From NCBI GenBank assembly GCA_900539525.1, contig UQCM01000009.1, forward strand, positions 7,656-71,655: a stretch of 64,000 nt of DNA, given 5' to 3'. The translations under genes were made by a program, and so were the position numbers. This stretch comes from an uncultured Blautia sp. Lineage in GTDB: Bacteria; Bacillota; Clostridia; Lachnospirales; Lachnospiraceae. This document shows positions 24,895 to 32,175 of the stretch, piece by piece. The notes below the pieces were generated by a model that was not told the origin of the DNA, searched no databases, and saw only the letters and a list, made by a program, of their open reading frames with translations. Numbering within the stretch: position 1 is the first letter of the stretch; each line of letters begins with the position of its first letter.

Positions 24895-26257
24895 TCGGCA
24901 GTGAAGCAAATCCCGGAGCCAGATCTTCGTCTGTAGGGATGTAATCTCTCATCTCACCATTGTTGTATTTTCCGTATGCAACCATATCGAAGTATCCTGT
25001 TCCTGTCAGTCCGAATACAATGGTCTTTTCCTCGCCGGTTTCCCTGCACTTCAGGGCCTCATCAATGGCAACACGGATCGCATGGCTGCTTTCCGGTGCC
25101 GGAAGGATTCCTTCCACTCGTGCGAATTGCTGTGCTGCTTCAAATACTGAAGTCTGTTCGACAGAGACAGCCTCCAGAAGACCGTCATCATAGAGCTGGG
25201 AGACGGTAGAGCTCATGCCGTGGTAGCGAAGTCCGCCTGCATGGTTGGCAGATGGAATAAAGCCGCTTCCAAGAGTATACATTTTTGCGAGCGGACAGAC
25301 CATTCCGGTATCACAGAAGTCATAAGCATATCTGCCGCGGGTAAGACTCGGACAGGATGCCGGCTCTACTGCGATGATCCGGTAATGGTCTTCACCTCGA
25401 AGCATATCACCTACAAACGGGGAGATCAGGCCGCCCAGATTCGAACCGCCTCCGGCACAGCCGATGATGATATCGGGATGAATGTCATATTTATTCAGGG
25501 CTGCTTTTGCCTCCAGGCCGATGATGGACTGATGCAGCAATACCTGGGAGAGTACAGATCCGAGCACATAGCGGTAACCTTCTGTCTTTGTTGCTGTCTC
25601 AACAGCTTCTGAGATCGCGCAGCCAAGACTGCCGGTGGTTCCGGGATGTGCAGCCAGAATCTTCTTTCCTACCTCGGTGGTTTCAGATGGGGATGGCGTC
25701 ACGGAAGCGCCATACGTTCTCATAACCTCCCGGCGGAAAGGCTTCTGTTCATAGGAGACCTTTACCATGTAAACCTTACAGTCCAGGTCAAAGTAGGAGC
25801 ATGCCATGGAAAGTGCTGTGCCCCACTGACCTGCACCTGTCTCTGTAGTCACGCCCTTTAAGCCCTGCTTTTTTGCATAGTAAGCCTGAGCGATGGCAGA
25901 GTTCAGCTTGTGGCTGCCCGAGGTGTTATTTCCCTCAAACTTGTAATAGATTTTCGCAGGGGTATCTAGCTTTTTCTCAAGACAGTATGCTCTTACAAGA
26001 GGAGACGGACGGTACATTTTGTAAAAATCACGGATTTCCACCGGAATATCGATGTAAGGCGTTGTATCATCCAGCTCCTGCATGGCCAGCTCACGGCAGA
26101 AGATCTGCTCCATTTCCTCCAGAGTCAAAGGCTGCAGAGTAGCAGGATTCAGAAGCGGAGCGGGCTTGTTTTTCATATCTGCGCGGACATTGTACCACTG
26201 TCTGGGCATTTCGCTTTCTTCCAGATAAATCTTATAGGGGATTTTCTTTTCTGTCAT
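24887..26257 (-). CDS. trpB: Tryptophan synthase beta chain-like PLP enzyme, TrpB2 type
   Basis: A PLP-dependent enzyme making L-tryptophan from indole and serine. At 456 residues it is longer than standard TrpB1 (about 400) and has the TrpB2 N-terminal extension. The PLP lysine is in NTSGSHKLNSA, and the phosphate loop is GCAGGGSNLGG. No trpA or other trp gene is nearby. TrpB2 enzymes often act without TrpA, possibly salvaging free indole. The start at 26257 has AAAGGAAC upstream, while the longer frame to 26308 runs into the inserted repeat. apbE overlaps its end. Confidence 0.93.
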   Translation of the reverse strand: MTEKKIPYKIYLEESEMPRQWYNVRADMKNKPAPLLNPATLQPLTLEEMEQIFCRELAMQELDDTTPYIDIPVEIRDFYKMYRPSPLVRAYCLEKKLDTPAKIYYKFEGNNTSGSHKLNSAIAQAYYAKKQGLKGVTTETGAGQWGTALSMACSYFDLDCKVYMVKVSYEQKPFRREVMRTYGASVTPSPSETTEVGKKILAAHPGTTGSLGCAISEAVETATKTEGYRYVLGSVLSQVLLHQSIIGLEAKAALNKYDIHPDIIIGCAGGGSNLGGLISPFVGDMLRGEDHYRIIAVEPASCPSLTRGRYAYDFCDTGMVCPLAKMYTLGSGFIPSANHAGGLRYHGMSSTVSQLYDDGLLEAVSVEQTSVFEAAQQFARVEGILPAPESSHAIRVAIDEALKCRETGEEKTIVFGLTGTGYFDMVAYGKYNNGEMRDYIPTDEDLAPGFASLPNV

Positions 26258-26296
26258 AGTATTAATGTTCCTTTCTTTTCTTTGTGAAGATAATTT

Positions 26297-26451
26297 GTTA
26301 CTATACACACGTCAGCCAATTCGAGGTGTTTTCTGTGAGTGTAGCGAAGCGAAAGTCACAGAAAACCCAAAAGTAGCAGCGCGATATGATGCAGAATGCA
26401 TCATATCTGTGCATCGCGAAGCGTTTTACTGGCCACGGAGTGAACAGTAAC
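26297..26451. repeat. 155-bp dispersed repeat with inverted ends, copy B
   Basis: It runs from GTTACTATACAC to GTGAACAGTAAC, between the divergent trpB and galK genes. In this copy the first internal stem is perfect (TTTTCTGTGA with TCACAGAAAA), as is the second (GATATGATGC with GCATCATATC). It occupies a third of the 26258-26720 gap and lies immediately upstream of the trpB ribosome site, so it may be in the trpB leader. The remaining bases hold the galK promoter region. Confidence 0.85.
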
Positions 26452-26507
26452 GATGATTTCGTAAAGGCACATACCCTGCTATGCAAGTATGGTGTCTCTT
26501 CGGGTTT

Positions 26508-26536
26508 TTGACATTTATATCCAAAAATACTATTGT
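26508..26536 (+). promoter_or_regulatory. Possible sigma-A promoter upstream of galK (distal)
   Basis: TTGACA and TATTGT are separated by 17 bases. It points toward galK. The -10 is imperfect, so the call is tentative. Confidence 0.4.
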
Positions 26537-26612
26537 CAGTTTACTATAAGGAAAATGGGAAATCAATAGTTACTTTTCAGTCCCCTGACCAGTACTAATG
26601 TTAATTATGCAC

Positions 26613-26640
26613 TTTACAATCTTGTTAAATATGTTATAAT
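26613..26640 (+). promoter_or_regulatory. galK promoter (proximal)
   Basis: TTTACA, a 16-base spacer and a perfect TATAAT place the transcription start about 75 bases before the galK ATG. The surrounding sequence is very AT-rich. Confidence 0.7.
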
Positions 26641-26666
26641 GATTTTAGAAACATTTTTTGTGTTTA

Positions 26667-26685
26667 AAAACAATAATATTGTTTT
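26667..26685 (+). promoter_or_regulatory. Operator-like inverted repeat in the galK leader
   Basis: AAAACAAT and ATTGTTTT form an exact 8-bp inverted repeat with a 3-base centre, just downstream of the predicted start site. That position suits a repressor. It lacks the central CG of GalR/LacI-type sites, so the binding protein is unknown. A similar but looser AAAACAA...TTGTTTT repeat is at 14066-14087. Confidence 0.45.
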
Positions 26686-26720
26686 AATTCAAAATATTCA
26701 AAAGTTAAAGGAGAAGCGAA

Positions 26721-27884
26721 ATGAAGGAACAGTTATTGGGGAAATTTAAAGAGCTTTTTGGGGGTGAAGGCGATATTCGGGCTTATTTCGCACCGGGCCG
26801 TGTCAATCTGATTGGTGAGCATACAGACTACAATGGCGGACATGTATTTCCATGTGCTCTGACAATCGGAACCTATGCGGTAGCAAGAAAACGTGAAGAT
26901 AAAGATTTGCGCTTCTATTCCATGAATTTTGAACGTCAGGGTGTGATAAAGACCAGTCTTCTGGAAATGGCACCTGGAAAAGAGAATATCTGGACAGCCT
27001 ATCCAAAAGGAGTGATGTGGGCATTCGAGCAGCGTGGAATGGAGATTCCAAATGGTCTGGATATTGTAATCTACGGTAATATTCCAAATGGTTCAGGATT
27101 ATCTTCCTCTGCATCTCTTGAGGTTCTGACCGGCTACATATTAAAGGATATGTTCGGGTTTGATGTTACGAACCAGGATCTGGCACTGATCGGACAGTAT
27201 TCTGAAAATCATTACAATGGTGTAAACTGTGGTATTATGGATCAGTTTGCAATCGCTATGGGTAAAAAAGATCATGCGATCTTCCTTGACACCAGCAATC
27301 TGGAGTATCAGTATGCACCGATTCATCTGGAGGGAGCAAAGATTGTCATTGCATGCAGCAATAAAAAGCGTGGTCTTGGTGATTCAAAATATAATGAAAG
27401 ACGTTCCGAATGTGAGACAGCTCTTGCTGAACTGCAGAAGGTGATTAAGATAGACAACCTTGGACAGCTCACAGAGGAAGAGTTCGAGGCAAACAAAGGT
27501 GCGATCGCAGATGAAGTGCGTGTGCGCCGTGCAAAACATGCCGTATATGAGAATCAGAGAACATTGCGTGCAGTGGAGGCATTGAAGTCAGATGATATTC
27601 GTCTCTTTGGTGAGCTTATGAATGCCTCTCATGTTTCACTTCGAGATGACTATGAAGTGACAGGTATTGAACTGGATACACTGGTTGAAGAATCCTGGAA
27701 GCAGCCGGGTGTGATCGGTTCCCGTATGACAGGCGCCGGATTCGGAGGATGTACTGTCAGCATCGTAGAAGATGATGCCATTGAGAACTTTAAGAAAAAT
27801 GTCGGGGAAGCATACAAAGCGAAGATTGGATATGCTGCTGATTTCTATGTAGTAGAGATTGGTGACGGTCCTGTCAGATTATAG
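26721..27884 (+). CDS. galK: Galactokinase
   Basis: Phosphorylates alpha-D-galactose with ATP, the first Leloir step. It has 387 residues. The galactose-binding signature is PGRVNLIGEHTDYNGG, the GHMP ATP loop is PNGSGLSSSAS, and the C-terminal motif is MTGAGFGGCTVS. AAAGGAGAAG lies before the ATG. It forms an operon with galT, 36 bases downstream. No galE or sugar transporter is beside it in this window. Confidence 0.97.
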   Translation: MKEQLLGKFKELFGGEGDIRAYFAPGRVNLIGEHTDYNGGHVFPCALTIGTYAVARKREDKDLRFYSMNFERQGVIKTSLLEMAPGKENIWTAYPKGVMWAFEQRGMEIPNGLDIVIYGNIPNGSGLSSSASLEVLTGYILKDMFGFDVTNQDLALIGQYSENHYNGVNCGIMDQFAIAMGKKDHAIFLDTSNLEYQYAPIHLEGAKIVIACSNKKRGLGDSKYNERRSECETALAELQKVIKIDNLGQLTEEEFEANKGAIADEVRVRRAKHAVYENQRTLRAVEALKSDDIRLFGELMNASHVSLRDDYEVTGIELDTLVEESWKQPGVIGSRMTGAGFGGCTVSIVEDDAIENFKKNVGEAYKAKIGYAADFYVVEIGDGPVRL

Positions 27885-27920
27885 AAGATAAAAAATAGAA
27901 GATAGAAGGAGGAGTCTGCC

Positions 27921-29414
27921 GTGATTTATGAAAGCATTAAAAAACTGGTAACTTACGGTCTGGAAACCGGACTGATCTCGGAGGAAGATAAGCTCTTTAC
28001 CACCAATGAGCTTCTTGAAGCACTGAAGCTTGACGAATACGAGGAACCGGAAGAGAACTATACAGATGTTGATCTGGAATCGACGCTGGCAGAAATTCTG
28101 GATTTTGCTGCTGAGAATGGACTGATGGAGGATAACAGCATCGTATATCGTGACCTGTTTGATACGAAGCTGATGGGACTTCTGACACCAAGACCTCATG
28201 AGGTCATCCGCAGATTCCAGGAGCTGTATGCACAGTCTCCAAAGGCTGCCACAGATGCATACTATAAGTTCAGCCAGGACACGGACTATATTCGCCGTTA
28301 CCGCATTGCAAGAGATAGAAAGTGGATGACATCCACGCCATACGGGGATCTGGATATTACGATCAATCTTTCCAAGCCGGAAAAGGATCCCAAGGCAATC
28401 GCAGCAGCGAAGCTTGCAAAGCAGAGCGGATACCCGAAATGTCAGCTCTGTATGGAAAATATCGGATATGCAGGACGTACTAATCATCCGGCAAGGCAGA
28501 ATCACCGGGTAATACCGATTACGGTAAATGGAAAACCCTGGGGATTCCAGTATTCACCTTATGTATATTACAATGAGCACTGCATCGTGTTCAATTCCGA
28601 GCATACACCAATGAAGATCGAGCGTGATACGTTTGCAAAACTGCTGGATTTTGTACGTCAGTTCCCGCACTATTTCGTAGGCTCCAATGCGGATCTTCCA
28701 ATCGTAGGAGGCTCTATTTTGAGCCACGATCATTTCCAGGGAGGCTGTTATGAATTTGCCATGGCAAAGGCTCCGGTAGAATCAAACTTTACCGTTGAGG
28801 GATTTGAGGATGTAACAGCAGGAATCGTGAAATGGCCGATGTCTGTGATCCGTCTTCAGAGTGGAGATACCGAGAGGCTGGTGGCATTTGCAGATCATAT
28901 TCTGAGTGCATGGAGAGGATACACAGACGAGGAAGCGTTTATTTTCGCAGAGACAGACGGAGAACCTCATAATACGATTACTCCGATCGCGAGAAAGCGC
29001 GGTGATATCTATGAACTGGATCTGGTGCTCCGCAATAACATTACTACAGAAGAGCACCCGATGGGGGTTTACCATCCGCATGCAGAGCTGCATCATATCA
29101 AAAAGGAGAACATCGGTCTGATTGAAGTAATGGGACTGGCAGTTCTTCCGGCAAGACTGAAATCAGAGCTTGAGCTTCTTGCAGAATATCTGGCAGATGG
29201 TAAGGATGTGCGTTCAAATGAGATACTGGAGAAGCACGCAGACTGGGTAGACGAATTCTCTCCAAAATACGATGGATTTACAAAAGAAAATGTCATGGAT
29301 ATCCTTCAGCAGGAGGTAGGAAATGTATTCATGAAGGTTCTGGAGTGTTCAGGCGTCTATAAGTGCGACGAGACGGGGCGTAAGAACTTCATGAGATTTA
29401 TTGAAACATTGTAA
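27921..29414 (+). CDS. galT: UDP-glucose--hexose-1-phosphate uridylyltransferase, family 2
   Basis: Exchanges UMP between UDP-glucose and galactose-1-phosphate. At 497 residues it belongs to the Firmicute family-2 GalT, which differs from the ~350-residue E. coli enzyme. The catalytic histidine region is GGSILSHDHFQGG, and CQLCMENIGYAGR and the later GVYHPHAELHHIKKENIGLIE are typical. AGGAGG precedes the ATG/GTG region; the annotated start is GTG at 27921. A terminator follows at 29466. Confidence 0.97.
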   Translation: MIYESIKKLVTYGLETGLISEEDKLFTTNELLEALKLDEYEEPEENYTDVDLESTLAEILDFAAENGLMEDNSIVYRDLFDTKLMGLLTPRPHEVIRRFQELYAQSPKAATDAYYKFSQDTDYIRRYRIARDRKWMTSTPYGDLDITINLSKPEKDPKAIAAAKLAKQSGYPKCQLCMENIGYAGRTNHPARQNHRVIPITVNGKPWGFQYSPYVYYNEHCIVFNSEHTPMKIERDTFAKLLDFVRQFPHYFVGSNADLPIVGGSILSHDHFQGGCYEFAMAKAPVESNFTVEGFEDVTAGIVKWPMSVIRLQSGDTERLVAFADHILSAWRGYTDEEAFIFAETDGEPHNTITPIARKRGDIYELDLVLRNNITTEEHPMGVYHPHAELHHIKKENIGLIEVMGLAVLPARLKSELELLAEYLADGKDVRSNEILEKHADWVDEFSPKYDGFTKENVMDILQQEVGNVFMKVLECSGVYKCDETGRKNFMRFIETL

Positions 29415-29465
29415 ATCCTGAAAATACTCGTGCAACAATCCGTAAACCAGTTTTGACAGCTAATA

Positions 29466-29505
29466 AACAGACAGGCATTGTTTGATTGCAGTGCCTGTCT
29501 GTTTT
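29466..29505 (+). terminator. Terminator of the galKT operon
   Basis: AACAGACAGGCA pairs with TGCCTGTCTGTT, with a 14-base loop and TTTTGTT after the stem. Confidence 0.88.
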
Positions 29506-29546
29506 GTTAATGTTTCCGTAAAATTCTTAAATAAATCGAAACAGTA

Positions 29547-29576
29547 TTGATTTAAATTGGAAGAAAGTGCTATAAT
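29547..29576 (+). promoter_or_regulatory. Promoter of the PAP2 phosphatase gene
   Basis: TTGATT, an 18-base spacer and a perfect TATAAT lie about 55 bases upstream of the ATG at 29630. Confidence 0.65.
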
Positions 29577-29629
29577 CATGCCGATAAAAGTGTGCAAACA
29601 TAAAGTGTTGTCAGGCAGGAGATGATTTA

Positions 29630-30286
29630 ATGAAATGGATAAAGCAGTACAGGCACTTTTTGATCGTGCCCGTGTATTTCATTTTTTATATGCTGATATT
29701 CGGATATGTGGAGAAACGTTCAGGGGTGCATATCTATATTCTTCACTCGCGTCTGGATGATTTTATTCCGTTTTGTGAGTATTTTATTGTACCTTACTTC
29801 CTCTGGTTTTTCTATGTTGCCGGAGCAGTAGTTTATTTTGGATTAAGAAAGAATCACCTGATCGAGTATTATCGTCTGATTATGACTCTGGGAATCGGAA
29901 TGACGCTTTTTCTCGTGGTTTCGCTGGTATTTCCGAACGGACATTCACTCAGACCCTGGCATTTTGAGCATGAGAATGTTTTTGTAGATATGGTGAGGTT
30001 CCTTTACAGCATTGATACCCCTACAAATGTACTGCCGAGTATTCATGTGTTTAATTCGATTGCTGTGGCGATTGCAGTCGCGGATTGTGAAGCATGTAAG
30101 AAACAGATCTGGGTCGTGCGCTGTTCCAATGTTCTGGCTATTCTGATCGTATGCGCCACGGTATTTTTAAAACAGCATACAGTCATTGATGTCGTTACTG
30201 CACTGATACTGAATGCAGCCTGCTATTATCTGATCTACAGGCCGCGTTATGTATTTGGACGAAAGCCGCTTCCGGAAACACATTAG
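29630..30286 (+). CDS. PAP2-superfamily membrane phosphatase
   Basis: This 218-residue protein has about six membrane helices. The PAP2 motifs are reduced but visible: PSIHVFNS (core PSxH) and KQHTVIDVVTAL (the catalytic His-x3-Asp). An upstream lysine/arginine motif is weak. It likely dephosphorylates a lipid phosphate such as undecaprenyl pyrophosphate or phosphatidate. A terminator begins 12 bases after its stop, so it is probably monocistronic. Confidence 0.82.
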   Translation: MKWIKQYRHFLIVPVYFIFYMLIFGYVEKRSGVHIYILHSRLDDFIPFCEYFIVPYFLWFFYVAGAVVYFGLRKNHLIEYYRLIMTLGIGMTLFLVVSLVFPNGHSLRPWHFEHENVFVDMVRFLYSIDTPTNVLPSIHVFNSIAVAIAVADCEACKKQIWVVRCSNVLAILIVCATVFLKQHTVIDVVTALILNAACYYLIYRPRYVFGRKPLPETH

Positions 30287-30298
30287 TGTCCGGATAAA

Positions 30299-30329
30299 AA
30301 GAATCCTGTTTTGCAGGATTCTTTTTTGT
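30299..30329 (+). terminator. Terminator after the PAP2 gene
   Basis: AAGAATCCTG pairs with CAGGATTCTT around a 5-base loop, then TTTT. Confidence 0.92.
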
Positions 30330-30386
30330 ATTCTTTCACGTTTCTTTGCGTATAATGGTAATAATTTCTCTTCCAATGAGGTTATT

Positions 30387-30644
30387 ATGCGTATCTGTGA
30401 TCTCCGTCAAAAAGAAGTAATTAATATCTGTACCTGCCGTTCTCTTGGATGTGTCGGTGATGTAGATATTGATCCAAAATCAGGCTGTATTCTATTTCTC
30501 ATCATTCCCGGACCTGGAAAGCTCTGCTCCTTTCTTGGCCGTGACACGGAATTCATCATCCCGTGGAAATGTATCAGACAAATTGGAAATGACATAATTC
30601 TTGTTGAAATAAATGAAGATGAGTGTCAGAAAAAATGCGAGTAA
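30387..30644 (+). CDS. YlmC/YmxH family sporulation-associated small protein
   Basis: An 85-residue PRC-barrel-like protein: it opens MRICDLRQKEVINI, then GCVGDVDIDPKSGCI and IPWKCIRQIGNDIILVE. These match the YlmC/YmxH family, found beside sporulation sigma genes in Clostridia and Bacilli. The molecular role is not known to me. The start at 30387 has TGAGG upstream. An open frame back to 30249 overlaps the terminator and the PAP2 gene and is rejected. sigG follows. Confidence 0.85.
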   Translation: MRICDLRQKEVINICTCRSLGCVGDVDIDPKSGCILFLIIPGPGKLCSFLGRDTEFIIPWKCIRQIGNDIILVEINEDECQKKCE

Positions 30645-30671
30645 GCTTATTACGACATCCATTCTGTCAAG

Positions 30672-30697
30672 GGCTAAAACTTTATAAAATTTTAGCC
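30672..30697 (+). terminator. Hairpin between the ylmC-like gene and sigG
   Basis: GGCTAAAA pairs exactly with TTTTAGCC around a 10-base loop. No T-tract follows, so it may be a weak terminator or a processing site. I could not assign a sigma-F or sigma-G promoter in the 30645-30761 gap with confidence. Confidence 0.4.
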
Positions 30698-30761
30698 TTA
30701 CATGAATATGTAAGAGCCATAATGTGAACCATTTTATTATACCATTTGACAGGAGGATTAC

Positions 30762-31541
30762 ATGATGGCTCTTAATAAGGTTGAGATATGCGGTGTAAAT
30801 ACATCCAAGCTTCCACTCTTATCTAACGAAGAAAAGGAAGCGCTTTTTGCGCGTATCAAAGAAGGGGATATGGAGGCGCGTGAACTTTATATTAAGGGAA
30901 ATCTGCGCCTTGTACTAAGTGTGATCAAACGTTTTGGGAGCAGTAATGAGAATGCCGATGACTTGTTTCAGATCGGATGCATCGGGCTCATTAAAGCGAT
31001 TGATAATTTCGATGCAACCTTGAATGTGAAATTCTCCACTTATGCGGTACCGATGATCATCGGTGAAGTCCGCAGATATCTGAGGGATAACAACAGCATT
31101 CGTGTGAGCAGGTCTTTAAGAGATACCGCCTATAAAGCAATTTATGCAAAAGAAAACTATATGAGAAAGAATCTGAAGGAACCGACAATTCATGAGATTG
31201 CTGAGGAAATCGGAATCTCAAAGGAGGATATCGTCTTCGCCATGGATGCCATTCAGACACCTGTGAGCCTCTATGAACCCGTTTACACCGAAGGCGGTGA
31301 CACCCTCTATGTAATGGATCAGATCAGCGACCGCAAAAACAAAGAGGAGAAATGGGTAGAATCAATTGCTTTAAATGAAGCAATTAAACGGCTTGGAGAA
31401 CGCGAAAAAATGATTATTGAAATGCGTTTCTATGAAGGCAAGACTCAGATGGAAGTGGCCAATGAAATTCACATCTCGCAGGCACAGGTAAGCAGGCTGG
31501 AAAAAAATGCACTGCGACTGATGCGGGCTTATCTGGATTAG
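30762..31541 (+). CDS. sigG: RNA polymerase sporulation sigma factor SigG
   Basis: Late forespore-specific sigma factor. The N-terminal KVEICGVNTSKLP is the SigG signature and contains the region known to bind the anti-sigma factor. Region 2 is NADDLFQIGCIGLIKAIDNFD and ...KFSTYAVPMIIGEVRRYLRD. Region 4 ends EMRFYEGKTQMEVANEIHISQAQVSRLEK. Both have the normal spacing for a 259-residue protein. GGAGG lies seven bases before the ATG pair at 30762/30765. Confidence 0.97.
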   Translation: MMALNKVEICGVNTSKLPLLSNEEKEALFARIKEGDMEARELYIKGNLRLVLSVIKRFGSSNENADDLFQIGCIGLIKAIDNFDATLNVKFSTYAVPMIIGEVRRYLRDNNSIRVSRSLRDTAYKAIYAKENYMRKNLKEPTIHEIAEEIGISKEDIVFAMDAIQTPVSLYEPVYTEGGDTLYVMDQISDRKNKEEKWVESIALNEAIKRLGEREKMIIEMRFYEGKTQMEVANEIHISQAQVSRLEKNALRLMRAYLD

Positions 31542-31550
31542 AAAAACAAA

Positions 31551-31627
31551 AAACACCTCTACTTGGCTGACATGTGAATCGTAACAGTTACTGTTCATGT
31601 GCGTGTCAGCCAATTCGAGGTGTTTTT
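31551..31627 (+). terminator. Terminator of sigG, sharing its right arm with the dispersed repeat
   Basis: AAACACCTC (31551) pairs with GAGGTGTTT (31617-31625), and TTGGCTGACA with TGTCAGCCAA inside it. A further inner stem and T-tract complete a strong terminator. The right arm and apex (GTTACTGTTCA...GTCAGCCAATTCGAGGTGTTTT) are nearly the left end of the 155-bp repeat family, while the left arm is not found in those copies. Confidence 0.9.
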
Positions 31628-31629
31628 CA

Positions 31630-31659
31630 TTGACAATATACAGGAAATTGGGGTATAAC
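31630..31659 (+). promoter_or_regulatory. Promoter of nrdR and the downstream cassette
   Basis: A perfect TTGACA and TATAAC are spaced by 18 bases. It starts within the tail of the sigG terminator, so nrdR and the genes after it have a vegetative promoter of their own. No other promoter is evident until 37872. Confidence 0.7.
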
Positions 31660-31712
31660 TAAGGAAAAGAATCAGAAGGATACTGTTTCAGTTACGATCA
31701 GGGAGGAAAAGA

Positions 31713-32162
31713 ATGAAGTGTCCATTTTGTAACCAGGATAATACGAGAGTCGTGGACTCCAGGCCGGCTGATGATAATTATTCCATCAGACGGCGCAGGA
31801 TGTGTGATGAGTGCGGGAAGCGTTTTACCACTTATGAGAAGGTTGAAACGATTCCTTTGATTGTCATTAAAAAGGACCGGAGCAGAGAAGAGTATGACCG
31901 TTCCAAGATCGAGGCGGGTGTTTTGCGTGCATGTTATAAAAGACCGATTCCTGTTCAGAAAATCAATGAACTGGTGGACAACGTGGAGACAGAGCTGTTT
32001 AACCGGGAGGAGAGAGAAATCGAAAGTAATCTGATCGGAGAAATCGTTATGGACAAGCTTAAAGATCTTGAAGCTGTAGCCTATGTACGGTTTGCCTCTG
32101 TGTACCGTGAGTTCAAAGACGTGAATACGTTTATGGATGAACTGAAAAAAATACTGAAGTAG
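31713..32162 (+). CDS. nrdR: Transcriptional repressor NrdR
   Basis: NrdR represses ribonucleotide reductase genes when dATP is high. It has 149 residues, with a zinc ribbon of C3, C6, C31 and C34 (MKCPFC and CDECGKRFTTYE). RRRRMCDEC is the usual DNA-binding edge. The ATP-cone domain runs from about 49 to 139, with VIKKDR and VRFASVYREF. AGGAGG precedes the ATG. Its stop is only a few bases from the next gene, so the large uncharacterised proteins downstream are likely in the same operon. No nrd structural gene is in the window. Confidence 0.96.
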   Translation: MKCPFCNQDNTRVVDSRPADDNYSIRRRRMCDECGKRFTTYEKVETIPLIVIKKDRSREEYDRSKIEAGVLRACYKRPIPVQKINELVDNVETELFNREEREIESNLIGEIVMDKLKDLEAVAYVRFASVYREFKDVNTFMDELKKILK

Positions 32163-32175
32163 ACAGGTGAATATT

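Noticed and set aside
26265..26450. 61-codon ORF upstream of galK
   Set aside because: Lies almost wholly inside repeat copy B. It is a by-product of the repeat sequence.
30249..30386. N-terminal extension of the ylmC-like gene
   Set aside because: It would run through the PAP2 terminator and overlap the PAP2 gene. The ATG at 30387 has a ribosome site and the family start.
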